Positions 13,326 through 24,810 of a stretch of DNA of 64,000 nt are shown piece after piece. Positions within the stretch are counted from its first letter, which is position 1; every line of letters starts with the position of its first letter. The notes beneath the pieces are model-generated. The model was not told the DNA's origin and did no database searches. It worked only from the letters and a program-made list of their open reading frames with translations. A program made the position numbers and the translations under genes. The stretch lies in NCBI GenBank assembly GCA_013368445.1, contig JAACJO010000017.1, forward strand, positions 620,001-684,000, given 5' to 3'. The stretch is from Leucocoprinus leucothites. Its lineage: Eukaryota; Basidiomycota; Agaricomycetes; Agaricales; Agaricaceae.

Positions 13326-15418
13326 ATGACCGCCACGTCAGACGAGACCTCTCCTCTTCTCGGACGAAACACGAATCATCAAAGTTACAATGGGAATGGT
13401 CCTGAATCCGACCTTTCAAATGTTGAGCAGCAGGATGTCGAGGAACCGAAAAAGTTATCTTCTTATTTTATCTATGTAAGTCCGCCTCCGAGCACCCGAG
13501 AAGCCTAGATTCACTGAATGATGCACGAGCAAATTGTAGGTCATACCCATGGCTATTGGAATATTCTTGACTGCGCTAGATGGAACGATTGTGGTCTCTT
13601 GTGGGTCATACTTTCTATCCAGAATGCTCTAATCACTATATGGCTGCTTCAGCTTATGCTGCTATTGGAAGTGATCTCAAGGAGCTCCAGAAGACAAGTT
13701 GGATTGCAACATCATACCTGCTTACCCTGACTAGCTTCCAGCACGTATCCAATGTCCAACTTAAACTGAAGTAACCATTCTGACGCATTGGACAGGCCGC
13801 TCTACGGAAAGCTCAGCGATATTTTTGGCAGAAAAAGTTGTCTCTTATTCGCTTACGCAATTTTTGCGATCGGCTGCATGTTGTGCGGAGGTGCCAGAAA
13901 TATGAACGAGTTGATTGCCAGTCGTGCTTTCCAAGGGATTGGTGGGGGAGGGATGCAAACGTACGTGCAAATGGTCCTACCACCTGTTTTCGATCTAACG
14001 ACAGTCCACTCAGACTTGTCAGTATCATTATGTCGGATTTAGTCCCGCTACGTTCACGTGGCACCTGGCAAGGCAAGCAAGCGACATCCTCACAATTAAT
14101 GCTCCGAGTTTCACACAACACCTTCAACGCATTCTACAGGTATCATCAACATCGTCTGGTCGTGCGGAACTTCGGCAGGTGCCTCATTAGGTGGTTACCT
14201 CTCAGACACAATCGGCTGGCGATGGGTCTTCTACATTCAATTCCCTCTCGCCGTTATTTCTGCCCTTTCCGTCTATTTATTCCTTTCCCTGCCTCTTCCA
14301 CCCACAGCATCGAGCCCTGACTCTGATTTCAAAAGCAAACTTCGAAGAATTGACTTCATGGGCGCCGCAACACTTGTTCTGGCCGTTTTCTTCCTCCTCT
14401 TAGGCTTCGATCGCGGCGGTGATATTGGCTGGAACAACAAGCTCACCGTTTCTCTTCTCGTCGGGTTCGCAATTTTTGCTATTGGTTTTGGATTAGTCGA
14501 ATCTTACTACGCCGCGGAACCACTCGCACCCACGAGAATCACTATCAACCGCTCTCTCTGTGCGTCTTATGGCGTCAACTTTTTTGGGATTGCCGGCGCT
14601 TTTGCGCAGCTCTTCCATATTTCACTTTATCTTCAGGCTGTGCTAGGAAAGACAGCATCAGAGACAGGGGCATGGCTTGTAATTGCGGTCGTGTCAGCCC
14701 TTATTGGCAGTCTCAGTGGAGGCTTGATTATGCAGTCTACTGGAAAATATTACGTTTTAACTTGCCTGGCTTATGTTGTCCTATTAATGGGGACTATTTT
14801 TGTCTTGACTGGAACCGGATTTATGGGGTTGCCTAGGTCAACAGTGCAAGTTATTGCTGGTGCGTCATGAGACAGAGAGGATTAGAAAAGGTTCTGACTA
14901 TTTACTAGGATTGGCTCTGACGGCACTGGGGAATGGTAGTGGCATCACGACTAGTTTGATCTCATTGATCGCAAATGCGGGTCAGGTTGACCAGGCGATT
15001 GCCACAGCAGGTATGTCGGGATCTGGTTTGATTGTGCTCCCTAATGGATGATTTATTCTTTGTAGTATCATACCTCTTCCGCTCTCTGGGTTCGGTTATT
15101 GGGTTGTCAATTGGCAGCACCCTCGTGCAAACAACACTTCGTTCTGTACTCCATCGCACATTACACGGGGAAAACGTGGAAGAGGTATGTTTCTCGAACA
15201 ATAGATTCCCGATATCATCTGATTTCTTTCATCTCTAGATTGTCCAACGGGTTAGAGAGTCTCTTGACTATCTCAAAGAGTTGGACCCAGATACCCAGTT
15301 GATCGTCAGGTCAGCGTACGGTGATGCGATCGACAATGTGTTGATTTTCTCTGTGTCGATGGCAGTAGCTGCCATGATTTCGTCATGGTTTATTATTGAG
15401 AAGCCCCTAACGCGATAG
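13326..15418 (+). CDS. MFS transporter, DHA2 (14-helix) family, copy 2
   Basis: Paralog of the transporter at 2.8-5.1 kb. It starts MTATSDETSPLLGRNTNHQS; an acidic cytosolic tail leads to IPMAIGIFLTALDGTIVVS, KTSWIATSYLLTLTSFQ, PLYGKLSDIFGRKS, RAFQGIGGGGM, SDLVPLRSRGTWQG, WSCGTSAGASLGGYLSD and IGWRWVFYIQFPLAV. It ends SSWFIIEKPLTR. Two introns (13741-13795 and 14073-14139) need GC donors (gcacgt, gcaagc); with them the conserved frame is unbroken. A generic exporter role follows from the family and the substrate is unknown. It is divergent to P450 A, an arrangement often seen with secondary-metabolite or detoxification genes, but that link is inference. Confidence 0.9.
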
Positions 15419-17566
15419 CAGAAGTTGTCGTCATACATTAAATAGAGACCTACAACTGATTAACGGCTGTGTCGGAGTATATCCTATCCTTTCGCTACTA
15501 GAGGAGACGGACAAAATACGGGCAGAGAGATTAAAAACAGCATTTTATTTGATTGCCCGAAAATCCTAGTACCCTTTTTGAAGCTTGAATAGTCTCTTGG
15601 TACTCATTCTTCACTTAAGAAGCAGATACTGGTTCAGCTAAAGGGAAGGAATCAAATATGTACTGACGTTGTCTAAAAGGAACGATAGAAACTACAAGAG
15701 CCGCCGGGCGCCTTTCAACCACATAAGCGCGTTGAACATGTTCTTTTGTAACGGTTAGCAAGATCATGATAGAGCTCTGTGACCAATCAGATTCAAAGTC
15801 AACGCCTCTGGATCTAAACCTCAAAGCAACTAATTAACCAGAGGTCCAATCGGTCCGGGATAGTGTCGGCGTTACACAATTCACGTTCCGCTCGGGACAC
15901 GCCGTGTGGCAATTCAATCTACTCAGCTTAAGTACTCCTGTTCGCACACTTTTGTGACTTTGCGCCATTCTGACTGACAGCCACGTCAACTGCACCCATG
16001 TACAACTTCCCTGGTTACCCCACAGTTTCATCCGAGGCACCTGATAAATCAAATTACTTCTTTGCCCCTTTTTACTGCATTTTGAGCCTCAAGTTCAACC
16101 CGAGTTCTAACAAGAGCTTCCCGAGCTAACCTTCCTCTGGATCACACGTTGGAGCAGAAATTCTATGGAATACCTTGAGTGCCTTCTTAATCATGCTCCA
16201 TTTGCCTTGTCAAAAGAAGAACCTCGAGAAGACAAATCACACGCGTCGCAATGTGTCCCATGGGATTGTGCTAGTAACAATACCCATCGCAAAAATATTG
16301 GGAAGATTTCAAGCGGCTTTTCTGTTGATCTCGTGATCTGTATGCGAATATCCCTTTGCACCCAAAGGCAGCCCTAGCTGAATATGAAAGTGCTCAAGCG
16401 AGCCAGAAATAGAGCGACAAGAAGAGGTGGGACATAGAACAAACAAAAGGCTCACCAGAGAGTTTCTGATTTGCGACCTCAGACAATCATACTCAGCCCC
16501 GAAATCTGGGTCAAATGTGAGAAGAAAGCATGGCTCCGGGGTCAGATGATCCCCTCGTATCAACCCTGCTCTCATCACGGTACCCAGGCGGCGATTTTTC
16601 GTGATCCCTGTGAATCTCCAGGGCTATGTTACTCGCCTCGTCTCTTTGAAACACACTCATGGTCTTTTCTCATTTAAGAAAGTGGTATCCTGAAATACAA
16701 GTCACCTTCTCAGCCTCGACTCTTGCCTGAGAACGCCGTTGCGCCGACCAGGGCTTTTTCAAGCGTTGGTTTGATCTTATGCCGTCAATGAAATAAGGCG
16801 AAAAAAACAATATGTGCGGATTTTCTCCACGTTGACCTGGTTCAGGTTCCATCACTGAGACTCTGTTCCGTGAGGCTCACTGTAGCAGTCATCTGTAAAG
16901 TGACGCTCGCTCTGTGACGTCAAGGTGGTCTCACGCTCGCTAGTGATTGTGCGCTCAGCGCGCCTTCTTTTTCTATCTATCTTCTGGGAATCCCTTGTGT
17001 AGCTACGCTTTCCCAGTTTGCTTCCAGTGTTCTTCGAGTCAAGATGGCGCAGCGACGAAGAGATTTGAAATAACCCGATACTTCTCAGGCAGCCTCAACG
17101 ATTCCTTGTGATTTAGTCGCGACTAGGATGGGGGAATTGGGGATTGAATTTTGATCACTGAAGTCTTACCACCTGATCCTTCATATGTTCTCAGCTGTAC
17201 ATGTCTAGCATGCGGTCCACTTGTTTATGGGGTGTATCCCCACGCACGCGGTCATTGAACATTACCAAAGTTGGAACCAATTGACTGGTTATTGTACGAC
17301 TTTTGAGTTTTGGATCTCTCACTGTAAGTATGTACTTCTCCATCGCGAAAGGCTTCTGCCACTAACTTCCTAATTCCGTTCGCCTCTAAATCTTTGATCA
17401 CATTGTGAGTTGAAAATCACAAGCACTCTGCCCCACATTCCTTCTTGGAATTTATTGGAATCGAAGGCTCCGATTCGCTTCTTGCATTATGCGTTCCCCT
17501 CAGCGGTGGGGAGTATAAAGAGGGGCACGTAGTTGGTCTGAATGCCATCAACAACAGTTTATCGAC
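15419..17566. other. Intergenic, about 2.1 kb
   Basis: Between the transporter stop and the HsbA-like gene. It includes the 3' flank of the transporter and the upstream region of the secreted protein, which has a clear TATA box near its right end. I found no supported gene; open frames here lack family motifs. Confidence 0.45.
17514..17519 (+). promoter_or_regulatory. TATA box of the HsbA-like gene
   Basis: The sequence gagTATAAAgag lies 53 bases before the start codon of the secreted HsbA-like protein, within the usual distance for a strongly expressed fungal gene. Assignment is by sequence and spacing only. Confidence 0.6.
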
Positions 17567-18293
17567 ATGCAACTCAAGTCTCTTGTCTTCCTCGCCTCTG
17601 CCCTCGCCACTGCTTGGGGTGCAACCGTGGCGGATGTCTTGGCCGACCTTAACACTGTCAAGAGTCGAGTGACTACTCTCGACAATGCTATCAACGGCTT
17701 CCCAAACAGTGGAGGCACCTTGACTCAAGCTTTGGTTCGTGGCCCCATTTTGTCTTACTATCCTGGGCTGTGCATCTCATACTAGAAAAAAAAACATAGG
17801 CAATCCACACTGATGCTACAAACACTCAAACTGCGGTTGACGACACCACTGCTGATGCAAACGTGCGTTCTTCTTGATTGAACAGGTTCCGATAACGCTT
17901 GTCTGACGCTTGTGCACACTCTATTAGACGGTCCCGACCCCCGTTTCGGAATCCGATGGCCAAAGCATCCTTAACTCCATCACTTCTATCGAACCCGTTA
18001 TTGAAAACGCGCTCTCAGCTATTGTGACCAAGAAGGCTGCTTTCGATGCTCTCCCCGTCGGTGGCATTCCAGCACTCGTTGCTCAAGATCTGTCGAATCT
18101 CTCTGCAAGCACTTCTGCACTTGAGAATGCCTTGATCTCGAAGGCTCCTGTGCGTAATCCTCTCTCGATATCAAGCCAGGGTTTTATTTTTACTAATTGA
18201 ATATTCCTTTAGGCTGATTTGGTGTCTCAAGCTAATGCCGTTAAAGGTCGAATTGACGCAGCTTTCGCTACTGCAATTGCTGCCTACTCTTAA
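17567..18293 (+). CDS. HsbA-like hydrophobic surface-binding protein
   Basis: Small secreted protein, family of Aspergillus hydrophobic surface binding protein A, which coats hydrophobic surfaces and helps recruit polymer-degrading enzymes. It has a signal peptide (MQLKSLVFLASALATAWGA) and four exons. The mature part is Ala/Ser/Thr-rich and helical with repeated short motifs: ADLNTVKSRVTTLDNAINGF, SILNSITSIEPVIENALSAI, DLSNLSASTSALENALISKA and VSQANAVKGRIDAAFATAI. It has no cysteines, as usual for HsbA. The last residues are AAYS. A TATA box 53 bases upstream suggests strong regulated expression. Length of about 170 residues fits the family. Confidence 0.88.
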
Positions 18294-19523
18294 GTCTCTG
18301 TAGAAGACATGTAAGCATAGCCTGTACGGTGACCTAAATTTTGTTGTGATATGTACCAATGAAATTTGGTTTGGTCGATGTCATTTCCGGTATCCAGACA
18401 TTCTCAGCTACTTTGTATACTTCACGTAACGTTGCCATACCTTGAGACTACCGGCTACTGCTTCAGGCTATGCAGCTTCCCAGCTGAAGACATTGGATAC
18501 CACGAAATGGTGTAGGAAGCTTTATGACTTCTCATAACAACTATTGAAAGCCAATGTCAAATTTAGCCTACGCATTGCATGGTGTAGGTTCTTTGGATAA
18601 GAGAACAACTATTTAGGAACAAGGCACAACCGAATGTAGCCTATCCGACAGCTGCCGCCGCCACGTTTGTCTAGAATGAGTGATGCACATTTAGTAGTAG
18701 CACCTGAATGCTTGAGCTTCCCTGCGCAGTATTACATAGTACCCCCACAAGCTAGTAGTTCCCTGAAAACACTGAGATACGCACATCAAGCCTGATGGGG
18801 CGCGTGTACATTGCTTATTTTGGCACAGTGGGCGTACGGCTACGTGCCAATAGCTCTATTTAGCAGCTATGACCAGCGCCGCCCCCTCGAGGTACCCAGC
18901 ATGGCGTTGACATTGTGTCCTAGTGACCACTATCGTATGCCCCTCCTTCCTTGTGGGGAACAACGCCACGGGTTGTAGGACCCTGCCAACGACAATGTAT
19001 GAGTCTATCCGCGGATCCAGACCGGAATTTCCTTGAAGAGTTTGGGCGTTTTTCGGTGGAGATAATCCACTATGGAGGAGGTGCATGTTGCTCTTGACTT
19101 AACTGGTCCTTCCCTCCTCTCCATGATCGTGAAAGGTCGTGTACGATGAGAACGGCGTCTACCCTCATTTCGGTGTCTAAGGTGAAATCAGAGTCCCGGT
19201 AGGCTAGACTTTCGGTACTTGCTACATCATCGTGTACTCAACGCTTAATTTCATTATTAACGCCGACATTCTCGCAGATAGAGGATCCCGGACTTCTTGG
19301 AGTGTTGTAATAGCCTACCGCAACTGACTCCTGTTCGACGATGCTACATACTATGTTCAGAAAATTGTGGGAAGGTCGGGCTTGTTTGGCCGGGCCGCCG
19401 GCCAATAGTTCTCGCGTGGAAGTTCTGGTCCCCATAGCTCATCTCCTCAGTCACATGTGTCGAAGCTAACAAATCAGCTCTGAGAGCGCACAGGGAACTC
19501 TCAGGTAAAGTTCTTCCACCACC
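18294..19523. other. Intergenic, about 1.2 kb
   Basis: Between the HsbA-like gene and the aldolase, both rightward. It holds the 3' flank of the first and the promoter of the second. No supported coding sequence or repeat was seen. Confidence 0.45.
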
Positions 19524-20557
19524 ATGACGACCCACTCCCTCCTGAAGGCCCTTCAGTCTAACAAGCCAGCTTTTGGTGCTTGGCTGACACTTCCTGGGCT
19601 TTTCCATGCCCGTACACTCGCAAACGCAAGTCCTCATCTATCATGGATCGCAGTTGATTGCGAACATGGGCTTATTCCGTTGGTTCCTGGCGCGGCAGAG
19701 AGTATCAGTGCTATTGAAAGCGCCGGTGTCAGTCCAATTGTCCGGATCCCAGCGACAGGTGTTACGGGTAGTACAAGTTGGCAAATCAAGAATGCTCTTG
19801 ATGCGGGAGCCCGCGGGGTCGTGGTTCCGATGGTGAGAATTATTTAGAATTTGCATTCTCGGGATGCTCTAATTTTTCTGGCGCCGCTTACCCTTGACAC
19901 CCATTTGTTTAGGTTTCCAGTGCAGAAAAGGCTAGAGAGGTCGTCGCAGACTCCAAATTTCCTCCGAATGGTCGGAGGGGCTTTGGAAGTCCCTTTACTC
20001 ACGGAACATGGGGTGTCACGATGTCGCAATATCTGCAGACAGCAAACGACAATGTTGTGGTCATGGTCCAGATTGAGACTAAGGAAGGGGTCCAGAACGT
20101 TCAAGAAATAGCACAGGTCGAGGGTGTCGGTGTGTCAACGTTTGTCGCCCAAAATACCGTCCAACCTGGCTCACCACTACTGTAGACGTCCTATTCATAG
20201 GTCCTTATGACTTGTCCATTTCATTGGGCTATCCGCCTCCATCACCTGATCCACATCCTGATGTCGAAGCGGTCATACAAAAGATCTTGAAAGAGTCTCA
20301 TGATGCCAAAAAGAAATGGTAACGGGATCTTCTCCGATCATTCTTTGCCCCACTTATATTGTTTACAGTGCCATTTACTGTACTTCTGGATCTCAAGCCA
20401 AGGAACGGGCTGCGCAAGGATTTGATATGGTCAATCTCACTGCATTTTCACGACAAACATCAAACTAATATGAGGGATATAGATCAACGTAACAAACGAC
20501 GTAGGAGCTATGTCTGAAGCGGTTGCCTCCCATTTGAATGCCGCGATTACCCAGTGA
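19524..20557 (+). CDS. HpcH/HpaI-type aldolase
   Basis: Class II, metal-dependent pyruvate aldolase of the HpcH/HpaI family (relatives cleave 2-keto-3-deoxy sugar acids or 4-hydroxy-2-oxo acids to pyruvate plus an aldehyde). Visible motifs: FGAWLTLPG at the N-terminus, the active-site DCEHGL, PIVRIPA, DAGARGVVVPM, the metal-ligand motif VQIETKEGVQN, VLFIGPYDLSISLG and GFDMINVTNDVGAM. Five exons; an apparent in-frame stop near 20178 lies inside a 56-nt intron (20130-20185), so the gene is intact. About 265 residues, the family norm. No targeting signal, so probably cytosolic. The substrate cannot be decided; it lies between a secreted HsbA-like protein and P450 B without an obvious pathway. 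Confidence 0.9.
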
Positions 20558-21885
20558 ATGCGTCTTACAACTCGTTAAGGCAATAGCGTCTGTATGCAAC
20601 CAACGTTCTGTGTGTGTGTGTCTTTGATATCGTTACGAAATATCTGGATCTACTCTTTGTATGTATAAAGTCATCAATTGCAACGGCATTGTAGTGAGAA
20701 ACGAAGAGCTATGTAAGGCACAGCAATTGAAATATGGGTTTCGCGGGTGTGCTCTTCAATTAGCCAAGTTTGAGTGCATCGTTATCAGTCGGGCCCGAAC
20801 CTTACTATCCATATTATACCAACCAAATGGCCACAGGCTGAAAGCATAGGTATATCAATATGATTGTAACCTCAAACACACCTCGATACTACTTGGCGTG
20901 GGGGAGTTCCCGCCATATCTGGAATTTCTGTCACTTTTTACGAGATAATCATTGCGGTGACCGGGATTTTGGGCTGTATCCGCCGAACAAATTATTGTGG
21001 ACAGTCACCACCAAATCGGCATGTTGAAACCAAAATGGTTGTTGAGTCACCGGGGAGGCTGAGTTTGGAATGAGAGTAGCAGCCGGTTTCATCTCCGCCC
21101 GAGCGGGTCAGACAGCAATCCCAGGATGATTATTTGCTTGACATATCATTACATCTCTTTTCTCCATCCGCGATTTCGGGACAAAGGAGGTGCCTACTCA
21201 ACTGCCTTCTCACTGTGGGCGTTAATTCCATTCAGTGTCCAGTGGGTACACAAAAAATTGCACATCATATGATCGGCTGCAAGCGCCTTCGTAGTTGTGA
21301 CTTGCTTCGTCATACACGTCCGTGGTGGAACCCTGTTCATATCGACTCTTGCGGGAACACCAACGACCATAGCGGCTTTCATATATGGTAGCACACTCAT
21401 TCTCAAGATTCGATTAGCGTCAAGAAAGGTTTAGTCTAATCATCAGTCAATACGCCGTCAAGTCAGGCTCCTACACCGCCGCTCATCCGTGTCAATTGGG
21501 CAGCTTAAGTCTGTTGCAATGTCCAGATGCTCATACCCCCATTACACAAAGCATGGAGCACTGATACTACTCAATCGCACCTGGCGGCGACTTTTCAGCC
21601 TACTTTGGCAATCTGAACGTCACTTTCTGGTTTTACCATCGGCAACCTCCTGACCGGCCTTTCCTCCATCAAGGTCGGCTCCCTCATATGTCATGGCGTT
21701 TCTGGGACATAACCAGCACCTTCAGTCCCGCCACCGGAAAGATGACATACCTCCCGATCTGGATGCATTTTTACGTCTTAAGCTATCCTTGTCCCTCCGG
21801 ATAACTACTTGGTTTCTACTGGACTTAAAAGCAAGGTGCGTTTTCCCTCATCTCCCCACTGAACCAGTGTTGACCTGCCATCACA
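20558..21885. other. Intergenic, about 1.3 kb
   Basis: Between the aldolase and P450 B. A short TG run (about 20609-20620) marks the aldolase 3' flank. I see no supported gene and no obvious TATA element directly before the P450 start. Confidence 0.4.
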
Positions 21886-24075
21886 ATGTCTTTGCCAGAC
21901 GTTCCACACTCCGTTCTTGTTGCGGTCATCGTTTTCATAGTCATTCATGCCTTCCGTCAACGCAAGACGAGGAGCAACGTCCCCCTCCCACCTGGGCCGC
22001 CTCGACTTCCTATCATCGGGAATCTTCACAACAAGCCTGCGAGGTTTGAATGGGAGACTTACGCCGACTGGGGAAAAAAGTATAGTAAGTCAGCTTTGTT
22101 TACGTGTCCTGAGGAACTCTCCCGACGATCGCTAATTACTTTGAACCCAAAGATTCCGAGGTTATCTATCTGAACATGGCAGGCACTTCCCTCGTTGTGC
22201 TTAACACTCGTCGAACTGCAAGCGATCTTCTCGAGAAACGTGGTTCCATCTATTCCTCCCGAGCTCATTCTCCTATGGTTCATGATCTCATGGGCTTCAC
22301 TTGGTTGTTTGCTGTTATGCCGAACAACGATGGCTGGCGTGTCCGAAGGCGACTTTTGCAGAGGTACTTCAAGTTCCCGGTTGAAGATTCGCATGCTATT
22401 GCGAATGTGAAGCTTACATGGCAGCAACCCCACGAGACGAAGTATATCAATCAACTATTGAAAAAACTTGTCGATACTCCCGATCTCTTCATGGAACACC
22501 TTATCCAGTACGTTGACCCAGTGCCGACTGCTGGCATCGATATCTGACTCTATTCAATAGCATGGTTGGATCTGTATCTTTGTCGACGACATTCGGACTT
22601 CCAATCAAGGGCGAGGATGATCCGTACATCAAACTCTCGTCGACCGGTGCTGAAGGTCTTAAGCAAGCCACTGTACCTGGAGCTTTCTTAGTCGATGCTT
22701 TCCCCTTCATGAAGCACCTCCCGAGTTGGTTCGGCTTCCACCAAAAGGCGAAGATGTGGCATGAGGATATGCGAGCTATGTTGGATATTCCCTTTGGAGA
22801 TTCCAAGAAACAGTGGCAAAACCGTGGCAAGGTTAGTTGTTTAATCGTTTGTAGATAATGTGTAAAAATGTTAATTCCTCGAGAAGGCTAATGGCAAACA
22901 AGGGAGTGCCCTGATTTCTTTCGTTTCCGAGGCCCTAGACGACATTTATTCTTCCGACACCCCTGATCTCCAGCAAGAAGAGTTCATTAAGGAGATTTGC
23001 GGCACCATTTTCATGGGTATGTGGCGTCACCCTCCGCACCACTGCGTGATTCTTGACGTGGAACAGGCACTGTTGGTACAACATCTGGAGTTATGCACGT
23101 CTTCATGCTGGCAATGGTCCACCACCTCGACATTCAGAAACGTGCTCAAGTTGAACTCGAGTCTGTTCTTCGTGGTCCCGATGGAAAATTACGTCTCCCT
23201 ACACATGATGACGAACCTCTGCTCCCGTACTGCACAGCAATCGTCAAGGAAACCCTTAGGTACTTATCTCAGTATTTCGCTCCAATAGGACTCGCGCTCA
23301 TATTAAACCAACGTACAGGTGGCTCCCGATTGCACCGATTGGTAGGTCATCCCTGCATAAATTAAGGTGAATAAATATATTGAATCAATTGTGTCGGACT
23401 TGACAGCCATCCCCCACCTGTCAACGGAAGAAGACGTTTATGAGGGCCATCGTATCCCGAAAGGCACTGTCGTCATCCCGAACATCTGGTAAGCTGGTGC
23501 CTCACCATTTTGGTTATTCTTGGGACTTGCGGCTTATGCAATGGATCAGGGCTATGCTCCATGATCCCGAAAAATACCCAAATCCTTTCGCATTTATTCC
23601 GGAGAGGTTCCTGCGCAAGGATGGCACACTCGACGCCGATCTCGCCAAGGACGTCGAGCTTGGCTTTGGTTTTGGTCGTAGGTGAGTTTGCGATTTGTGC
23701 GATGGCCTCTGCCGATTAGGTTCGTCATTAACGTATGTTCTTTTTTTGTTAGGATTTGCCCCGGAAGGCATCTTGGAAGCTCAATTGTGTGGTTGGCTGC
23801 GCTCAGCATTTTGACAACCTGTGACATTTTGAAAATGAGGGACGAGGACGGCAACATCATTGAACCGGGCATGGAACTCGAGTCAGCTATTACGGCGTAA
23901 GTCTTTCATACTACACTCTTGATGACGGTGACAAGAGATATAAGTGCTGTGGCTGAAATAAAACCATATTTATAGGGGACCGAAACCATTCAAATGTACC
24001 ATCAAGCCTCGCTCGGCGGAGACAGCGGAGTTGATCAAACAGGCTGCGATTGAGGCAGATTATATTGGTCTTTGA
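21886..24075 (+). CDS. Cytochrome P450 monooxygenase B
   Basis: Membrane-anchored P450 starting MSLPDVPHSVLVAVIVFIVI, followed by the hinge LPPGPPRLPIIGNL. Further landmarks: GWRVRRRLLQRYF (C-helix), K-helix KETLR joined through a micro-exon to WLPIAPI, PHLSTEEDVYEGHRIPKGT, PERFLRKDG, and the haem loop FGFGRRICPGRH. It ends EADYIGL. Roughly ten exons, all in frame. The I-helix reads FMGTVGTTSG, so the usual acidic residue before the Thr is Gly. P450 C at 43.4 kb shares this change and is the closer paralog; P450 A keeps the acid. Substrate unknown. The haem cysteine and ExxR pair are present, so it should fold and bind haem. Confidence 0.92.
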
Positions 24076-24810
24076 AGTGATCTCCGAGTGAAAGTCAGTA
24101 AGCAGAGCACTGTAATTTTAGTCAGTTTTCGTTAGTCAGTTTTCGGCCGTTTCGTCGTTCATCTTTCTCCTACCGGTAGCTACCTAAAGTCCCCCTTTGT
24201 TGCCCTTGGATTCCCTCTATGCCCGTTTGTGATACTAGCTTGCAATCTTCGACCTTCTATTCGACCTTCTATCTTGCCCTTTTTTTTGCTGCCTTTTGGC
24301 CCCACTTCGATTGAATCTGTCACCCCGAATGTCGACATGTATTCTCGACAGTAATTTTTGTTGAAATATTAATCATGCATCTCCTAACATTCTGAGCTCA
24401 ATTTTCCATCGGTAGTCTCGGATGGTAGATGAGCTTGTTGAGTGTTTTCTGAGCGGAATTTGATACTGTAGTACCGGTATTCTCGGAGAAAGCCAAATAA
24501 AGGTTGTTATTTGCCGTTGTTTCACAAAGGCTTGTGATATTCTCTAGAGCGCCTTCGCGTGAAAACCTTTACCTATACCCCTGTGGGATATATTCGCTCA
24601 TTTTCCTCGAATTTTCTCTTTGAACACAGGCTTTGTCCATGTCATACACGCAGAGACACGGGCTCACTGTGGCTGAAGCTGATGATTCAAGTAATGGTAA
24701 GTCCTGGGAACATCATTCATCACAAACGCTCACTATAGACTCATGGGAAACCTGTAACAACTATACTGTGGTGCTTATACGCCACTTGGACGTGATTCAT
24801 TTCCGTTACA
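24076..24810. other. Intergenic, about 0.7 kb
   Basis: Between P450 B and the INO80 subunit gene. It contains two small direct duplications: gtcagttttcg (about 24121-24146) and cgaccttctat (about 24248-24272). A short open stretch with an intron-like junction at 24638-24760 could be 5' leader. No gene is supported. Confidence 0.4.

Noticed and set aside
20130..20185. Apparent nonsense codon and frame break in the aldolase
   Set aside because: It lies within a 56-nt GT-AG intron; removing it restores the conserved GVDVLFIGPYDL motif.
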